A DNA stretch of 64,000 bases from Salinicola rhizosphaerae (GTDB lineage: Bacteria > Pseudomonadota > Gammaproteobacteria > Pseudomonadales > Halomonadaceae): the NCBI RefSeq assembly GCF_014652715.1, contig NZ_BMZI01000002.1, forward strand, positions 246,890 to 310,889, given 5' to 3'. A program made the translations under genes and the position numbers. Positions 36,937 through 45,390 of this stretch are shown piece by piece. The notes under the pieces are model-generated. The model searched no databases and was not told the DNA's origin. It saw only the letters and a list, made by a program, of their open reading frames with translations. Every line of letters begins with the position of its first letter. Within the stretch, counting starts at the first letter, position 1.

Positions 36937-37661
36937 TGCCCACCTCCCGATTCGGATGCCCAGACGAGCGTGAAGCGGCGGTTACGTGCCCCGCGATTCT
37001 TGATGCTGGCGATCCGAACCGCCCCGATCTCTGCGGTCGAGGCCACGTGAGTCCCGCCGCAGGGTTGATAGTCGATATCGCCGATACGCACCATGCGAAC
37101 GTCGCCCGCCCCTCGAGGCGGCGCCACCGACATGGTCTTCACCAGTTCGGGATGGGCATCGAGCTCGGACTCGGCGATCCATTCGCTGGTTACGGGATAG
37201 TCGGCCTCGATCAGCCCACTGAGACGCGCGGTGAGTTCATCCTTGTCGAAACTGGCGTCACCCAGATCGAAGTCCAGCCGGCCACGATCAGCGCCGATGC
37301 TGCCACCGGTGACGCCGTGCGGCACCACGACCGATAGCAGATGCAGCGCGGTATGCATGCGCATGTGGGCGTGCCGTAGCGGCCAGTCGAGCTTTTGCGT
37401 CACGCTCTGACCCACAACCAGGCCATGGTCCGGATCGAGCCGGTGCAGAACCGTGCCATTCTCACCCTTGCGTGTGTCGTGTACCGCCAGCTCGCGGCCA
37501 TCGGCAGTAATGAATGATCCACGGTCACCCGGCTGCCCGCCACCTTGCGGATAGAACAGCGTCGCGTCGGTGATCACCACGCCATCCTCGGCAACCATCA
37601 CCACCGTCGCCAGGCTTTCACGAGTATGGGGAAGATCACGGAACGTCAGCGCGGTCGCCAT
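36933..37661 (-). CDS. alaX: Alanyl-tRNA editing protein AlaX
   Basis: 242 residues, free-standing homologue of the AlaRS editing domain that hydrolyses Ser-tRNA(Ala) (and Gly-). The zinc/catalytic motifs are the HxxxH in HMRMHTALHLLSV (about residue 97) and CGGTHVASTAEIG (about 202); the N-terminal TLFYPQGGGQPGD region is also present. Long enough to be the AlaX-L/M type. Start at 37661 with TGAGGTG upstream; an open frame to 37742 is ignored. First gene of a two-gene operon with lysE, divergent from a MocR regulator. Confidence 0.93.
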   Translation of the reverse strand: MATALTFRDLPHTRESLATVVMVAEDGVVITDATLFYPQGGGQPGDRGSFITADGRELAVHDTRKGENGTVLHRLDPDHGLVVGQSVTQKLDWPLRHAHMRMHTALHLLSVVVPHGVTGGSIGADRGRLDFDLGDASFDKDELTARLSGLIEADYPVTSEWIAESELDAHPELVKTMSVAPPRGAGDVRMVRIGDIDYQPCGGTHVASTAEIGAVRIASIKNRGARNRRFTLVWASESGGGQ

Positions 37662-37752
37662 CGGACACCTCATCAGTTGGATTAAAATCGTATGGGTACA
37701 ATTTATTGACATTGCGGCGTAAAAGCCAAACAATCCGAGCATAAACCGTTAA

Positions 37753-37765
37753 TTGACGCGGTCAA
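37753..37765. promoter_or_regulatory. Palindrome TTGACGCGGTCAA before the MocR gene
   Basis: Perfect 13-base inverted repeat ending 17 bases before the MocR start, in the 120-base divergent promoter region shared with alaX-lysE. A MocR binding site controlling both directions is plausible. Confidence 0.45.
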
Positions 37766-37781
37766 CGCGATTTTTGTCACC

Positions 37782-39179
37782 ATGACAATTTGGATTCCCG
37801 AACTCTCCGGGCAGGGCCCGCGCTACCGCCAGCTGGCCGATGCCATCGCCAATGCCGTCGCCAACGGCGACCTGACTGCCGGCGCCAAACTGCCGCCGCA
37901 GCGACGGCTGGCGGATGCGCTTGGTGTGACCGTCGGCACGGTGACCCGCGCCTATGCGCTGGCGGAACAGCGCGGCGCCGTCACCGCCCGTGTCGGCAGC
38001 GGCACCTACGTACGCGAATCGAGCCCCCAAACGGTGGCCTTCAGTCACGTACGTCAGCTCTCGCCGGAGAGTGATGTCGTCGACCTGAGCCTCTCCCTGC
38101 CGCCGCCACATCCGCAGCGCGCGGCCTCGTTGGCGCGCGCCATGGCGTCGGTTCAGCACGACCCCGAGCTGCTGCGCGCGGCGATCGACTATCAGCCGGA
38201 AGCGGGACAGGCTTGGCAGCGTGAGGTGCTGTCGCGCTGGCTGGCGACACTGGGCCGCCCGGTAGCGGCGGAAGATCTGGTGATCAACCAGGGCGGGATG
38301 CACGGCATTTTTCTGAGTCTCAGCGCGTTACTCGCGCCGGGGGAGCGCGTGGCTGCGGAGCGACTGACCTATCCCGGCCTGATCAGCGCGCTGCAGCAGC
38401 TCTCGCTGAAGAGCGTGGCGCTTCCGTTCGATGAGGAGGGCATCGACGTCGAGGCGCTGGCGCGCGCCCACGATCAGCAGCCGTTTCGCGCCCTCTACCT
38501 GATGCCGGACTGCCACAATCCCACTACTGCGAGACTCAGCGAGGCGCGCCGCCACGCGCTGGTGGCGCTGGCGCGCAAACGTCAGTTCTGGCTGATCGAG
38601 GACGACATTCATCCCCGGCTCGACGACGATCCCGTCACCCCGCTCTACCGACTGGCGCCGGAATGCACGGTGACGCTGTTCTCGGTCTCCAAGCTGCTCG
38701 GCGGGGGGCTGCGCGTCGGTGCCATGCGCGCGCCGCCGAGCCTGCATCCGCGGCTGACGGCGGCACTGCGTGCGCAGAGCTGGATGCCGCCGCCCTTGAT
38801 GGCCTCGCTGGTGTGCCGCTGGATCGAGAATGGCGACGCGGATGCGCTGCTCGCCTGGCAGCGCGAGGAGCTCGAATGGCGCTTCGATCGCGCCATGCAG
38901 AAGCTGGGTGACTTCTCGCCTCGCGGCCGGCGTGGTGGGTTCTATCTGTGGCTGGCCCTGCCCGGCGAGCTGCGTACCAGCCAGGTCGTCGGCCAGCTGC
39001 AGGCGCAGGGCGTCAACGTCAGCAGCGCGGAAAGCTTCTGCCTGGGCGCCGTGAGCGCGCCTCAGGCGATCCGCGTCTGCATCAGTGCCGCCGAAAGCCG
39101 CGAAGCGCTGGAGCGTGCGCTCGAGATCATCGCCGACACATTAGGCGACCCTGACCCGCTACTGTGGCAGACGGTGTGA
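37782..39179 (+). CDS. MocR-type PLP-dependent transcriptional regulator (GntR/aminotransferase fusion)
   Basis: 465 residues. N-terminal GntR winged helix (YRQLADAIANAVANGDLTAGAKLPPQRRLADALGVTVGTVTRAYALAEQRG, about 15-65). It is followed by an aminotransferase fold type I domain with the PLP Lys in FSVSKLLGGGLRVG (about 300) and the WLIEDDIHPRLDDD aspartate. Such proteins sense amino acids or vitamin B6 forms. Divergent from alaX-lysE, which it probably controls. It has no clear ribosome binding site. Confidence 0.93.
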   Translation: MTIWIPELSGQGPRYRQLADAIANAVANGDLTAGAKLPPQRRLADALGVTVGTVTRAYALAEQRGAVTARVGSGTYVRESSPQTVAFSHVRQLSPESDVVDLSLSLPPPHPQRAASLARAMASVQHDPELLRAAIDYQPEAGQAWQREVLSRWLATLGRPVAAEDLVINQGGMHGIFLSLSALLAPGERVAAERLTYPGLISALQQLSLKSVALPFDEEGIDVEALARAHDQQPFRALYLMPDCHNPTTARLSEARRHALVALARKRQFWLIEDDIHPRLDDDPVTPLYRLAPECTVTLFSVSKLLGGGLRVGAMRAPPSLHPRLTAALRAQSWMPPPLMASLVCRWIENGDADALLAWQREELEWRFDRAMQKLGDFSPRGRRGGFYLWLALPGELRTSQVVGQLQAQGVNVSSAESFCLGAVSAPQAIRVCISAAESREALERALEIIADTLGDPDPLLWQTV

Positions 39180-39258
39180 TCGCGTCTTGAGACATGTCGC
39201 TCGCTCATGCATGTCTGGTGATCGCCAGAGCTGCACGCTCCTGGCGGGTAGGAAAGGG

Positions 39259-39612
39259 CTATTCATCCAACGCGATGGTGACGACGATCCGACCGCTGCG
39301 ATCCAGCTCGGCAAAGTGCGAGGCGAATTGCCCTAGCCTTACCAATCCCTTGGCATACCCGAACGTTTGGCGAAAAATCGCCAGATTGCCCCAAGGGGCA
39401 TAGTAGGCAATATCACCTACTTGCGGCGCCATGCCGTCCGGCGCCTCGCTTACGGGAAGAGAACGAGGCAAGTCAGCGACTTTCTCCACGCCGCCACCGA
39501 AATCGCTTAGCGATAACTGGAGCGGCAGGAGATCGGCGAAGGCGCGAGCAGCCGGCGTCTCGTCGAGCACGGCACCGAGATGGCAGCCGCCGATAACGAA
39601 GAGAATCCGCAT
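39259..39612 (-). CDS. Cyclophilin-like fold protein
   Basis: 117 residues matching the bacterial cyclophilin-like family (formerly DUF): AVLDETPAARAFADLLPLQLSLSDFGG, APQVGDIAYYAPWGNLAIFRQ and the C-terminal GRIVVTIALDE. No enzymatic function is established for the family. On the minus strand like the tautomerase and SDR upstream, with a 42-base gap, so probably one operon. Confidence 0.83.
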   Translation of the reverse strand: MRILFVIGGCHLGAVLDETPAARAFADLLPLQLSLSDFGGGVEKVADLPRSLPVSEAPDGMAPQVGDIAYYAPWGNLAIFRQTFGYAKGLVRLGQFASHFAELDRSGRIVVTIALDE

Positions 39613-39654
39613 GGGAAGTTGGCGTCCAGGTAAAGGTTGGTGATGGCCGTCACG

Positions 39655-39894
39655 TCAGAGCAGGTCTTCGGAACCGTAGCCAGGCTGCTTGTAGAGCACC
39701 GGCAATACCGGCGCAACGATCGGCTCGTAGACGAGGCGGCGCCAGTCTTGAATGTCGACGTCTTCGATTGCGATAGAGACCTGCCCAGGCTCGGCGCCGG
39801 CAATCTCGACCAGATCACGGGTGAAAGCCTCCGCCAGCTGCTGCTTCACGGCCTCGGAACGGCCAGAGGCCAGTTTCAGAGTGAGATGGGGCAT
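39655..39894 (-). CDS. Tautomerase family protein (4-oxalocrotonate tautomerase-like)
   Basis: 79 residues. After Met removal the N terminus is Pro (PHLTLKLASGRS), the catalytic base of the superfamily. AIEDVDIQDWRRLVYEPIVAP follows, a pattern of the PptA-like subgroup. Substrate unknown. The start is preceded by GAGGAGTCTCC. In a row with a cyclophilin-like protein and an SDR. Confidence 0.88.
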   Translation of the reverse strand: MPHLTLKLASGRSEAVKQQLAEAFTRDLVEIAGAEPGQVSIAIEDVDIQDWRRLVYEPIVAPVLPVLYKQPGYGSEDLL

Positions 39895-39969
39895 GGAGAC
39901 TCCTCGGGGTTTATTGACAGTGCGGTTACTTCAAGGGGGAGAAGAGCGTCGGACGGCGGACCCCGGCGT

Positions 39970-40731
39970 TCAATGCGCGGTGAAGCCGCCGTCGACCGGC
40001 AAAGCGTGGCCGATGACGAAAGTGGAACCCGGACCACACAGCCAGAGGACGGCGGAGGCGATCTCCTCAGGACGGCCCAGGCGGCCGATCGGCTGCTCCC
40101 GGAAGATGTCTTCGAGCGCTAGATCGCCACTCTCGACCATCTTCTGCACCATCGGTGTATCGATCGTGCCGGGGCAGACGGCATTGACGCGAATGCCGCG
40201 CGAGGCGTATTCCAGCGCCGTGCTCTTGGTCATTCCGACCACGCCATGTTTGGTGCCGTGATAGATCGAGCGGCCCGGCAGACCGACCAGGCCGCCCAGC
40301 GAAGAGCAATTGACGATGGCGCCGCTGCCTTGTTTACGCATCTGGGCGAGCTCGTACTTCATGCAGCACCACACGCCGAACAGATTGATCGAATTGACGC
40401 GTGCGAACTCTTCGCTGGTGGCATCGGCAGTTTCCGTGGCATCGCTCTGAACGCCCGCATTGTTGAAGGCGGCGTCGAGACGGCCATAGGTGGATACGGT
40501 CTGCGCGACCAGATTGGCGACCTGGGCTTCCTGGGCGACATCGCAGCGAATCCCGGTCACCTCATGCCCCTCGTTCTCGAGTGTCCGGACAGCCTCGTCG
40601 AGAGATTCCTGACTGATGTCGGAGAGCACGACCTTGGCGCCTTCTTCCGCAAAGGCTCGGGCAGTGGCGAAACCCATGCCCATGGCGGCGCCGGTGACGA
40701 GGGCAACTTTATGAGTAAAATCGGCTGACAT
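39970..40731 (-). CDS. SDR family oxidoreductase
   Basis: 253-residue classical SDR. NAD(P) motif ALVTGAAMGMGFATA (TGxxxGxG), DISQES after beta-2 (favours NAD), NNAGVQSD, and the catalytic Ser/Tyr/Lys set NCSSLGGLVGLPGRSIYHGTKHG. PG motif region VNAVCPGTIDTPMV. AAGGAG upstream. Substrate unknown; it heads the tautomerase/cyclophilin-like row and follows the carboxymuconolactone-decarboxylase-type lipoprotein on the same strand. Confidence 0.92.
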   Translation of the reverse strand: MSADFTHKVALVTGAAMGMGFATARAFAEEGAKVVLSDISQESLDEAVRTLENEGHEVTGIRCDVAQEAQVANLVAQTVSTYGRLDAAFNNAGVQSDATETADATSEEFARVNSINLFGVWCCMKYELAQMRKQGSGAIVNCSSLGGLVGLPGRSIYHGTKHGVVGMTKSTALEYASRGIRVNAVCPGTIDTPMVQKMVESGDLALEDIFREQPIGRLGRPEEIASAVLWLCGPGSTFVIGHALPVDGGFTAH

Positions 40732-40921
40732 CGGGCTGTCTCCTTGACGATTCGTACAGACGAGAAATGAAACGAAAAGCCTAGAGGCGACTATGGGGAT
40801 TGATAAGCGCTCTACCGCGCTAAGACCTAGTCGTTTTTCTCATGAATCGCGTCAGTATCCTCGTGAATCCACTCGTCGCGTGCGTCAATCGCAGCTCTGT
40901 CTTCTGATGATGCAGGGAAGG

Positions 40922-41719
40922 TCAACCCGCAATCAGTCCGCGCGACTCGAACACAGACTTGAACACCGGCATGGCCGAAAATACCTTGGGCCAGCCGGCG
41001 TAGAACGCCAGTTGGGTGAGCGTCTCGGAGGCTTCGGCCTTCGACAGCCCGTTGTCCATGGCGCGATTGAGATGGAAGGTGACTTGCTCGGGCTGGCCGG
41101 CGGCGACCAGGGCACTGACGGTGACCAGGCTCCGATCTCTCGCGGCCAGGCCGGGGCGCAGCCAGAGATCGAGGAAGAGGGCATCGGTGGTGTACTCGAC
41201 CACACCTGGGGCGACATCCCCGAAGCGCTCCGCGACCAGCTGCTGACGCTTGGCTTCCGCTTCTTCGTTCAGCGGCAAGCGCTGTATGGGCATAGCGGGC
41301 GATGAGGAATTGTCGATGCCACGCGCCTCGAAGACATCGGCCAGAATCGCCACCGCAGCGGTGGCGTTGCCCCAACCGGTGTAGAACGCCAGATGCGTGA
41401 TGATTTCGGAGAGCTCGTCGGCGGTGACACCGTTGTCGAGCGCCAGATTGAAATGATAGGGCAGCTCGGCGGCCTGCTGTTGCGTGATCAGCGCCGACAG
41501 GGTCACGATGCTGCGATCCCTGGGGCTCAGGTCGGCTCGATGCCACAGATCATCGATGACTTTGTCATCGGTGTAATGTGCGAATGCCGGGGAAACCCGC
41601 TTTGTCTCGGCCTCGCTCGGAGCGGGCGAGAAGTCCCGAGACGATTGGGATTCCGGCAACTGGCCGCAGGCCGCCAGCAAGCCCAAAAGAGGGATCGTAC
41701 AAAAATGCGTGGTGCGCAT
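40922..41719 (-). CDS. Lipoprotein with two carboxymuconolactone decarboxylase (CMD) domains
   Basis: 265 residues. Lipobox LLGLLAACGQ puts lipid-Cys near residue 17, so it is an envelope lipoprotein. Two tandem CMD repeats follow. Copy 1: LWHRADLSPRDRSIVTLSALI to AFYTGWGNATAAVAI. Copy 2: LWLRPGLAARDRSLVTVSALV to AFYAGWPKVFSAMPV. Neither copy has the Cys-x-x-Cys of AhpD. Start at 41719 with GGAG upstream; the frame continues to 41866 but would bury the lipobox. Next to an exported cupin on the same strand, suggesting a periplasmic pathway. Confidence 0.87.
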   Translation of the reverse strand: MRTTHFCTIPLLGLLAACGQLPESQSSRDFSPAPSEAETKRVSPAFAHYTDDKVIDDLWHRADLSPRDRSIVTLSALITQQQAAELPYHFNLALDNGVTADELSEIITHLAFYTGWGNATAAVAILADVFEARGIDNSSSPAMPIQRLPLNEEAEAKRQQLVAERFGDVAPGVVEYTTDALFLDLWLRPGLAARDRSLVTVSALVAAGQPEQVTFHLNRAMDNGLSKAEASETLTQLAFYAGWPKVFSAMPVFKSVFESRGLIAG

Positions 41720-41810
41720 GTAGAGCTCCAGAAAGCGGCGGTGGAAGAACGGTGCATCACTCGAGCAGTTGCGCATGAGACAAGGGCTCGAGGTAGAACG
41801 TATCGCCGGA

Positions 41811-42278
41811 TCAGTTCCGATACTGCTCGTCGCTGACCGGCTCCCGCCACTCGACCGCGTTGCCATCGATCTGCTCCTGGATGGCGACGTGCGTCATCGA
41901 ATGCGTATCGGATGCGCCATGCCAGTGTTTGATGCCCGGCGGTATCCAGATCACGTCGCCCGCCTTGATCACGCGTTTCTCCCCGCCCGCTTCCTGGATC
42001 CAGCCGCTGCCATCGGTGACGACGAGGGTCTGACCGGCGGGGTGGGTGTGCCAGTTGGAGCGGGCACCCGGCGAGAACGTGACTTTGCCGCCGGTGATGT
42101 GGCGAACATCGTTGCTGTCGAAGAGCGGATCGATCAGAGCGTGGCCTGCGAAGAGCGCTTCGCTGCCTACCACCGTATTCCGGTCCTGAAGATGGCTGAT
42201 CTGCGTGCTATCCGCCTGAGCGGTACCCGCGGTCATAACTAGCCCCAACATGGCGATCAGATATGGCGCTTTCATCAT
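41811..42278 (-). CDS. Exported cupin, hydroxynitrile-lyase-like
   Basis: 155 residues with signal peptide (YLIAMLGLVMTAGTAQA, cut near ADS). The cupin motif is [17 protein letters not shown], then GDVIWIPPGIKHWHGA: metal ligands His, His, Gln, His, with Gln where most cupins have Glu. That is the pattern of the manganese cupin (R)-hydroxynitrile lyase from Granulicella (GtHNL). Strongly similar to the cytoplasmic cupin at 43551. GAGGAGGCC lies just before the ATG pair. Function in this host unproven; signal peptide and neighbour lipoprotein place it in the periplasm. Confidence 0.87.
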   Translation of the reverse strand: MMKAPYLIAMLGLVMTAGTAQADSTQISHLQDRNTVVGSEALFAGHALIDPLFDSNDVRHITGGKVTFSPGARSNWHTHPAGQTLVVTDGSGWIQEAGGEKRVIKAGDVIWIPPGIKHWHGASDTHSMTHVAIQEQIDGNAVEWREPVSDEQYRN

Positions 42279-42544
42279 GGCCTCCTCGGCTTGGCGTCAA
42301 GGTCGATAGTCGCGATCACCGTCGAATCGACAGGATCGAGCGAGAAACAACATCTATCGACGGCAAACCTTTGCACAGCACGAGTCATCGAACCATGGCG
42401 TACAGCCGCAAGCAGCCATGAAACGAACTCATGAATCCAGAAACCGCGAACCGATACCGCGTCCACGCCCGAGCGCACCGAGGAGGTCTTTATCGGCGGT
42501 AGAAGGGTATCGCCGATGGCCTGTCGTGCGATGCCACCGGGAAC

Positions 42545-43435
42545 TCACACCTGGCGCAGGGCCTCGACCAGGATCGAGAAGGCCGGCGAGGACTGCCGGC
42601 GATGCGGGTAGTAGAGGAAATAACCGGTGAACGGCGGGGACCAGGCTTCCAGCGCGGGCTCCAGCTTGCCGGCGGCAATGGCATCCGCCACCAGGCCGTC
42701 CGGCAAGTAACCGATACCGTAGCCGTCGATGGCGGCCTGCAGCACCGGCTCGATGGTATTGAACGTGAGCTGACCTTGCACCTTGACCCGAATTTCACGC
42801 CCCTCCTTCTCGAACTCCCAGGCGTAGAGACTGCCGTGGGTCGGCAGCCTGAGATTGATGCAGCGGTGCTCGGTCAACGCCTGCGGCGTCTGCGGTTTGC
42901 CATGAGTGCGAAAGTAGTCGGGCGACGCCACGGCACGCATCGAGAAATCCGGCCCGACGCGCACCGCAATCATGCCCTCACCGACCTGCTCGCCCAGCCG
43001 GATACCGGCATCGAACTGCGACTCGACGATATCGGTGAGCTGATAGTCGGTGACCAGTTCGACATGAATGTCCGGATACTGGCTCAAGACCGGGCGCAGC
43101 TTGGGCCAGACGAGCGTGTTGGCCGCGTAGTCGGTGGTGGTGATGCGAAAGTTGCCAGCCGGCTTGTCGCGGGTGTCGATGATCGACCATAGCTCGCTCT
43201 CGAGCTCTTCGAGCATCGGCACCACCCGCTCGAGCAGGCGTTGCCCCTCCACCGTGGGCGCGACCTTGCGGGTGGTGCGGGCCAGCACCTTGATACCGAG
43301 CCGCGCCTCGAGATCGCGGACCGTATGACTCAGCGCCGATTGGGAGACGCCAAGCTGCGCCGCGGCCTTGGTAAACGTACCTGCCCTGGCCACTGTCGCG
43401 AACGCCACCAGGCCGGTCATGTTCTCTCTCAGCAT
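42545..43435 (-). CDS. LysR family transcriptional regulator
   Basis: 296 residues. Winged helix in FATVARAGTFTKAAAQLGVSQSALSHTVRDLEARLGI (about 11-48), effector domain after residue 90 (FRITTTDYAANTLVWPKL). It belongs to the subgroup with TTRKVAPTVEGQRLL. Located between two related cupin genes and divergent from the cytoplasmic one; palindromic GATAGC/CTATC boxes lie in between. AGGAG is upstream of the start. Likely regulator of the cupin/CMD/SDR cluster. Confidence 0.93.
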   Translation of the reverse strand: MLRENMTGLVAFATVARAGTFTKAAAQLGVSQSALSHTVRDLEARLGIKVLARTTRKVAPTVEGQRLLERVVPMLEELESELWSIIDTRDKPAGNFRITTTDYAANTLVWPKLRPVLSQYPDIHVELVTDYQLTDIVESQFDAGIRLGEQVGEGMIAVRVGPDFSMRAVASPDYFRTHGKPQTPQALTEHRCINLRLPTHGSLYAWEFEKEGREIRVKVQGQLTFNTIEPVLQAAIDGYGIGYLPDGLVADAIAAGKLEPALEAWSPPFTGYFLYYPHRRQSSPAFSILVEALRQV

Positions 43436-43508
43436 TCATGAACTCCTCTCATAGGTGCTGCCGGTGTGCGCCCCTTATCAATCGCGAGGGGATTGCTAAC
43501 CTGCAAAG

Positions 43509-43530
43509 GCTATCACCGATAGCGCTATCG
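43509..43530. promoter_or_regulatory. Overlapping palindromes, candidate LysR binding site
   Basis: GCTATC-ACC-GATAGC (43509-43523, perfect) overlaps CGATAGCGCTATCG (43517-43530, perfect), giving three half-sites in a row. It sits in the 115-base gap between LysR and cupin starts. A related perfect palindrome is found upstream of the hydroxyacid dehydrogenase at 44991. Confidence 0.65.
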
Positions 43531-43550
43531 CCACCCATCAGGAGGTTGTC

Positions 43551-43952
43551 ATGAAAATCAATCGCGCAGGCACGCAGCCCTCCGCGCCGGGCCCGGAAGA
43601 TTACTTCACCGGCACCGTTCGCATCGACCCGATGTTTACCGCCGAAGCGCCAGGGCGCACCAGCGGTGCCGCGGTGACGTTCGAGCCCGGCGCGCGAACC
43701 GCCTGGCATACGCACCCGGCAGGTCAGACGCTGATCGTTACCGCAGGATTCGGCCGAGTCCAGCGTGAAGGCGGACCCATCGAAGAGATTCGCCCCGGTG
43801 ACGTGGTGTGGTTTCCCGCTGGCGAAAAGCACTGGCACGGCGCGGCGCCCGACATCGCCATGACCCATATCGCCATTCAGGAGTCGATCGACGGCAGCCC
43901 GGTGACCTGGATGGAGAAGGTCGAGGACGCGCAGTACGAAGGCAAGGCCTAG
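43551..43952 (+). CDS. Cupin, (R)-mandelonitrile lyase-like (GtHNL family)
   Basis: 133 residues, no signal peptide. Starts [28 protein letters not shown]. The cupin core is [20 protein letters not shown] with second motif [16 protein letters not shown], then [13 protein letters not shown]. From memory it is closely similar along its whole length to the Granulicella hydroxynitrile lyase, including the His-His-Gln-His metal set. The natural role of these proteins is unclear; cyanohydrin cleavage is a demonstrated in vitro activity of the family. GGAGG before the ATG. Its stop overlaps the convergent dehydrogenase stop by four bases. Confidence 0.9.
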   Translation: MKINRAGTQPSAPGPEDYFTGTVRIDPMFTAEAPGRTSGAAVTFEPGARTAWHTHPAGQTLIVTAGFGRVQREGGPIEEIRPGDVVWFPAGEKHWHGAAPDIAMTHIAIQESIDGSPVTWMEKVEDAQYEGKA

Positions 43953-44947
43953 TATCCCAGCGCCGTGTCGACGCGATTCTCCAGCGGCCGGTCGTCGAGA
44001 TAGCGCTCGACATTGGCGAAGAAGAAGCGCAGGCAGCGTGGCACGTAGTCGGCATCGTAGAGCCCGCTGTGTGGAGTGACGATCAGGTTGCGCGTGGTCC
44101 AGTAGGGGGAGTCCGCCGGTAGCGGCTCCTCGGGGAACACATCCAGTACCGCGCCGCGCAGCTTGCCGGCTTCCAGTCGCTCGGCCAGCGCCGCGACATC
44201 CAGCACCGGGCCGCGGCCGATGTTGATCACGCCGCCGCGCTCGGGCATGGCCGCCAGCTCCTCGGCGCCGACCGCGTGACGCGTTTCCGGCGTCAGAGGC
44301 AGCGTGATCAAGAGGAAGTCAGCCTCCGCCAGCGCCGTTTTCAGCTCGCTTTGCGGCATGCTGATATCGGCAAGCTCGTGCTCCCGTCCGGAGCGGCTGA
44401 CGCCGATGACCTTGAGCCCGAGATGCTTCGCCGCGCGTGCCGCCCCGCTGCCCAGTGCCCCCATTCCCAGAATCACCACCGTCTTGCCATCGATCGGCTC
44501 GAGCGCGGTCTGCGCCCAGCGCTTCTCGCGCTGCTGCGTCACGAAGTCCGGCAGGCGATTGTTGAGCATCAAAAGCGCCGTCATCGAAAACTCGCGCGTG
44601 CGTACTTCATGATTGCCCTTGGCGTTGGTGACGAGCACGTGCTCGGGCAGGCGATCCAGGGGGATGCGATCGACGCCGGCGCTGGTGATGTGAATCCAGC
44701 GTAGCTTCGGCGCTCGGGCAGCGACATCGGCGAGATCCAGACTACCGACCAGGATCAGTACCTCGGCATCGGTGAGCGCCGCGTTCAAACTCGCTTCGTC
44801 ATGACTGAAGCTCAATGCGATGCGCGCTGCCAGCCCGTCGAACTCGTCGCGAATGCCGAGCACCCGCTCATCGGCGAAGTCTCGCGACTGGCGAAACTCG
44901 GGATCGGTGTAGATATGGATATTGAGCGGGGCGGTCGAATCGGTCAT
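43949..44947 (-). CDS. D-2-hydroxyacid dehydrogenase
   Basis: 332 residues, NAD(P)-dependent family that includes glyoxylate/hydroxypyruvate reductase. Rossmann motif [30 protein letters not shown] (about 155-185), substrate Arg region [14 protein letters not shown], and catalytic His in [18 protein letters not shown]/GhrA-like, but the substrate is not decided by sequence. Convergent with the cupin; a perfect palindrome CGATAACGTTATCG lies about 44 bases upstream of the start. Confidence 0.9.
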   Translation of the reverse strand: MTDSTAPLNIHIYTDPEFRQSRDFADERVLGIRDEFDGLAARIALSFSHDEASLNAALTDAEVLILVGSLDLADVAARAPKLRWIHITSAGVDRIPLDRLPEHVLVTNAKGNHEVRTREFSMTALLMLNNRLPDFVTQQREKRWAQTALEPIDGKTVVILGMGALGSGAARAAKHLGLKVIGVSRSGREHELADISMPQSELKTALAEADFLLITLPLTPETRHAVGAEELAAMPERGGVINIGRGPVLDVAALAERLEAGKLRGAVLDVFPEEPLPADSPYWTTRNLIVTPHSGLYDADYVPRCLRFFFANVERYLDDRPLENRVDTALGY

Positions 44948-44990
44948 GTCGGCTCCTGATCGATGGTCTGCGTGACGCGCGGGGCGTACG

Positions 44991-45004
44991 CGATAACGTT
45001 ATCG
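44991..45004. promoter_or_regulatory. Palindrome CGATAACGTTATCG upstream of the hydroxyacid dehydrogenase
   Basis: Perfect 14-base inverted repeat, identical in ten positions (CGATA----TATCG) to the palindrome at 43517-43530. It could be a second site for the same LysR protein. A LacI/GntR-type operator is the alternative. Confidence 0.5.
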
Positions 45005-45256
45005 GCGTATTTGTATGATGTTTGACGAGTGACGCCAGTGTGGCCCCAAATCGTCGCAAGGAACAAATTTCGGGCATTGGTCTTTAGCATCATAAAAGAT
45101 GATGGCGTCAGGGGCGCCGACGCCTCTCACGCACCGCCAACGCTGACACGTTCAGTGTCGGTATGCTCATCGGTGCATTCCATCATGACGGTCTCGCTGC
45201 TGCCCCGCCCATCGTTGATCCTCCGGTTGCTGGCCTCTTCGGTTGTTGACCCCTTC

Positions 45257-45284
45257 TTGAACAAGAATGATAATGATTATACTT
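45257..45284 (+). promoter_or_regulatory. Iron-regulated promoter with Fur box
   Basis: TGATAATGATTATAC (45269-45283) matches the 7-1-7 Fur consensus TGATAAT-N-ATTATCA except at the last two bases. It overlaps a possible -10 (TATACT, 45278-45283), with TTGAAC (45257-45262) as -35. The rest of the 44948-45390 gap shows no other gene. Confidence 0.8.
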
Positions 45285-45390
45285 AATCAACTACAAGAAC
45301 TGCCCGATGCTCGCCAACGGCCACCGCGTCCACCGGCTTGTCACCCTCTCTTGCTTCGCTGCGCGACAGACATTGCGGCAACCGGCATTG

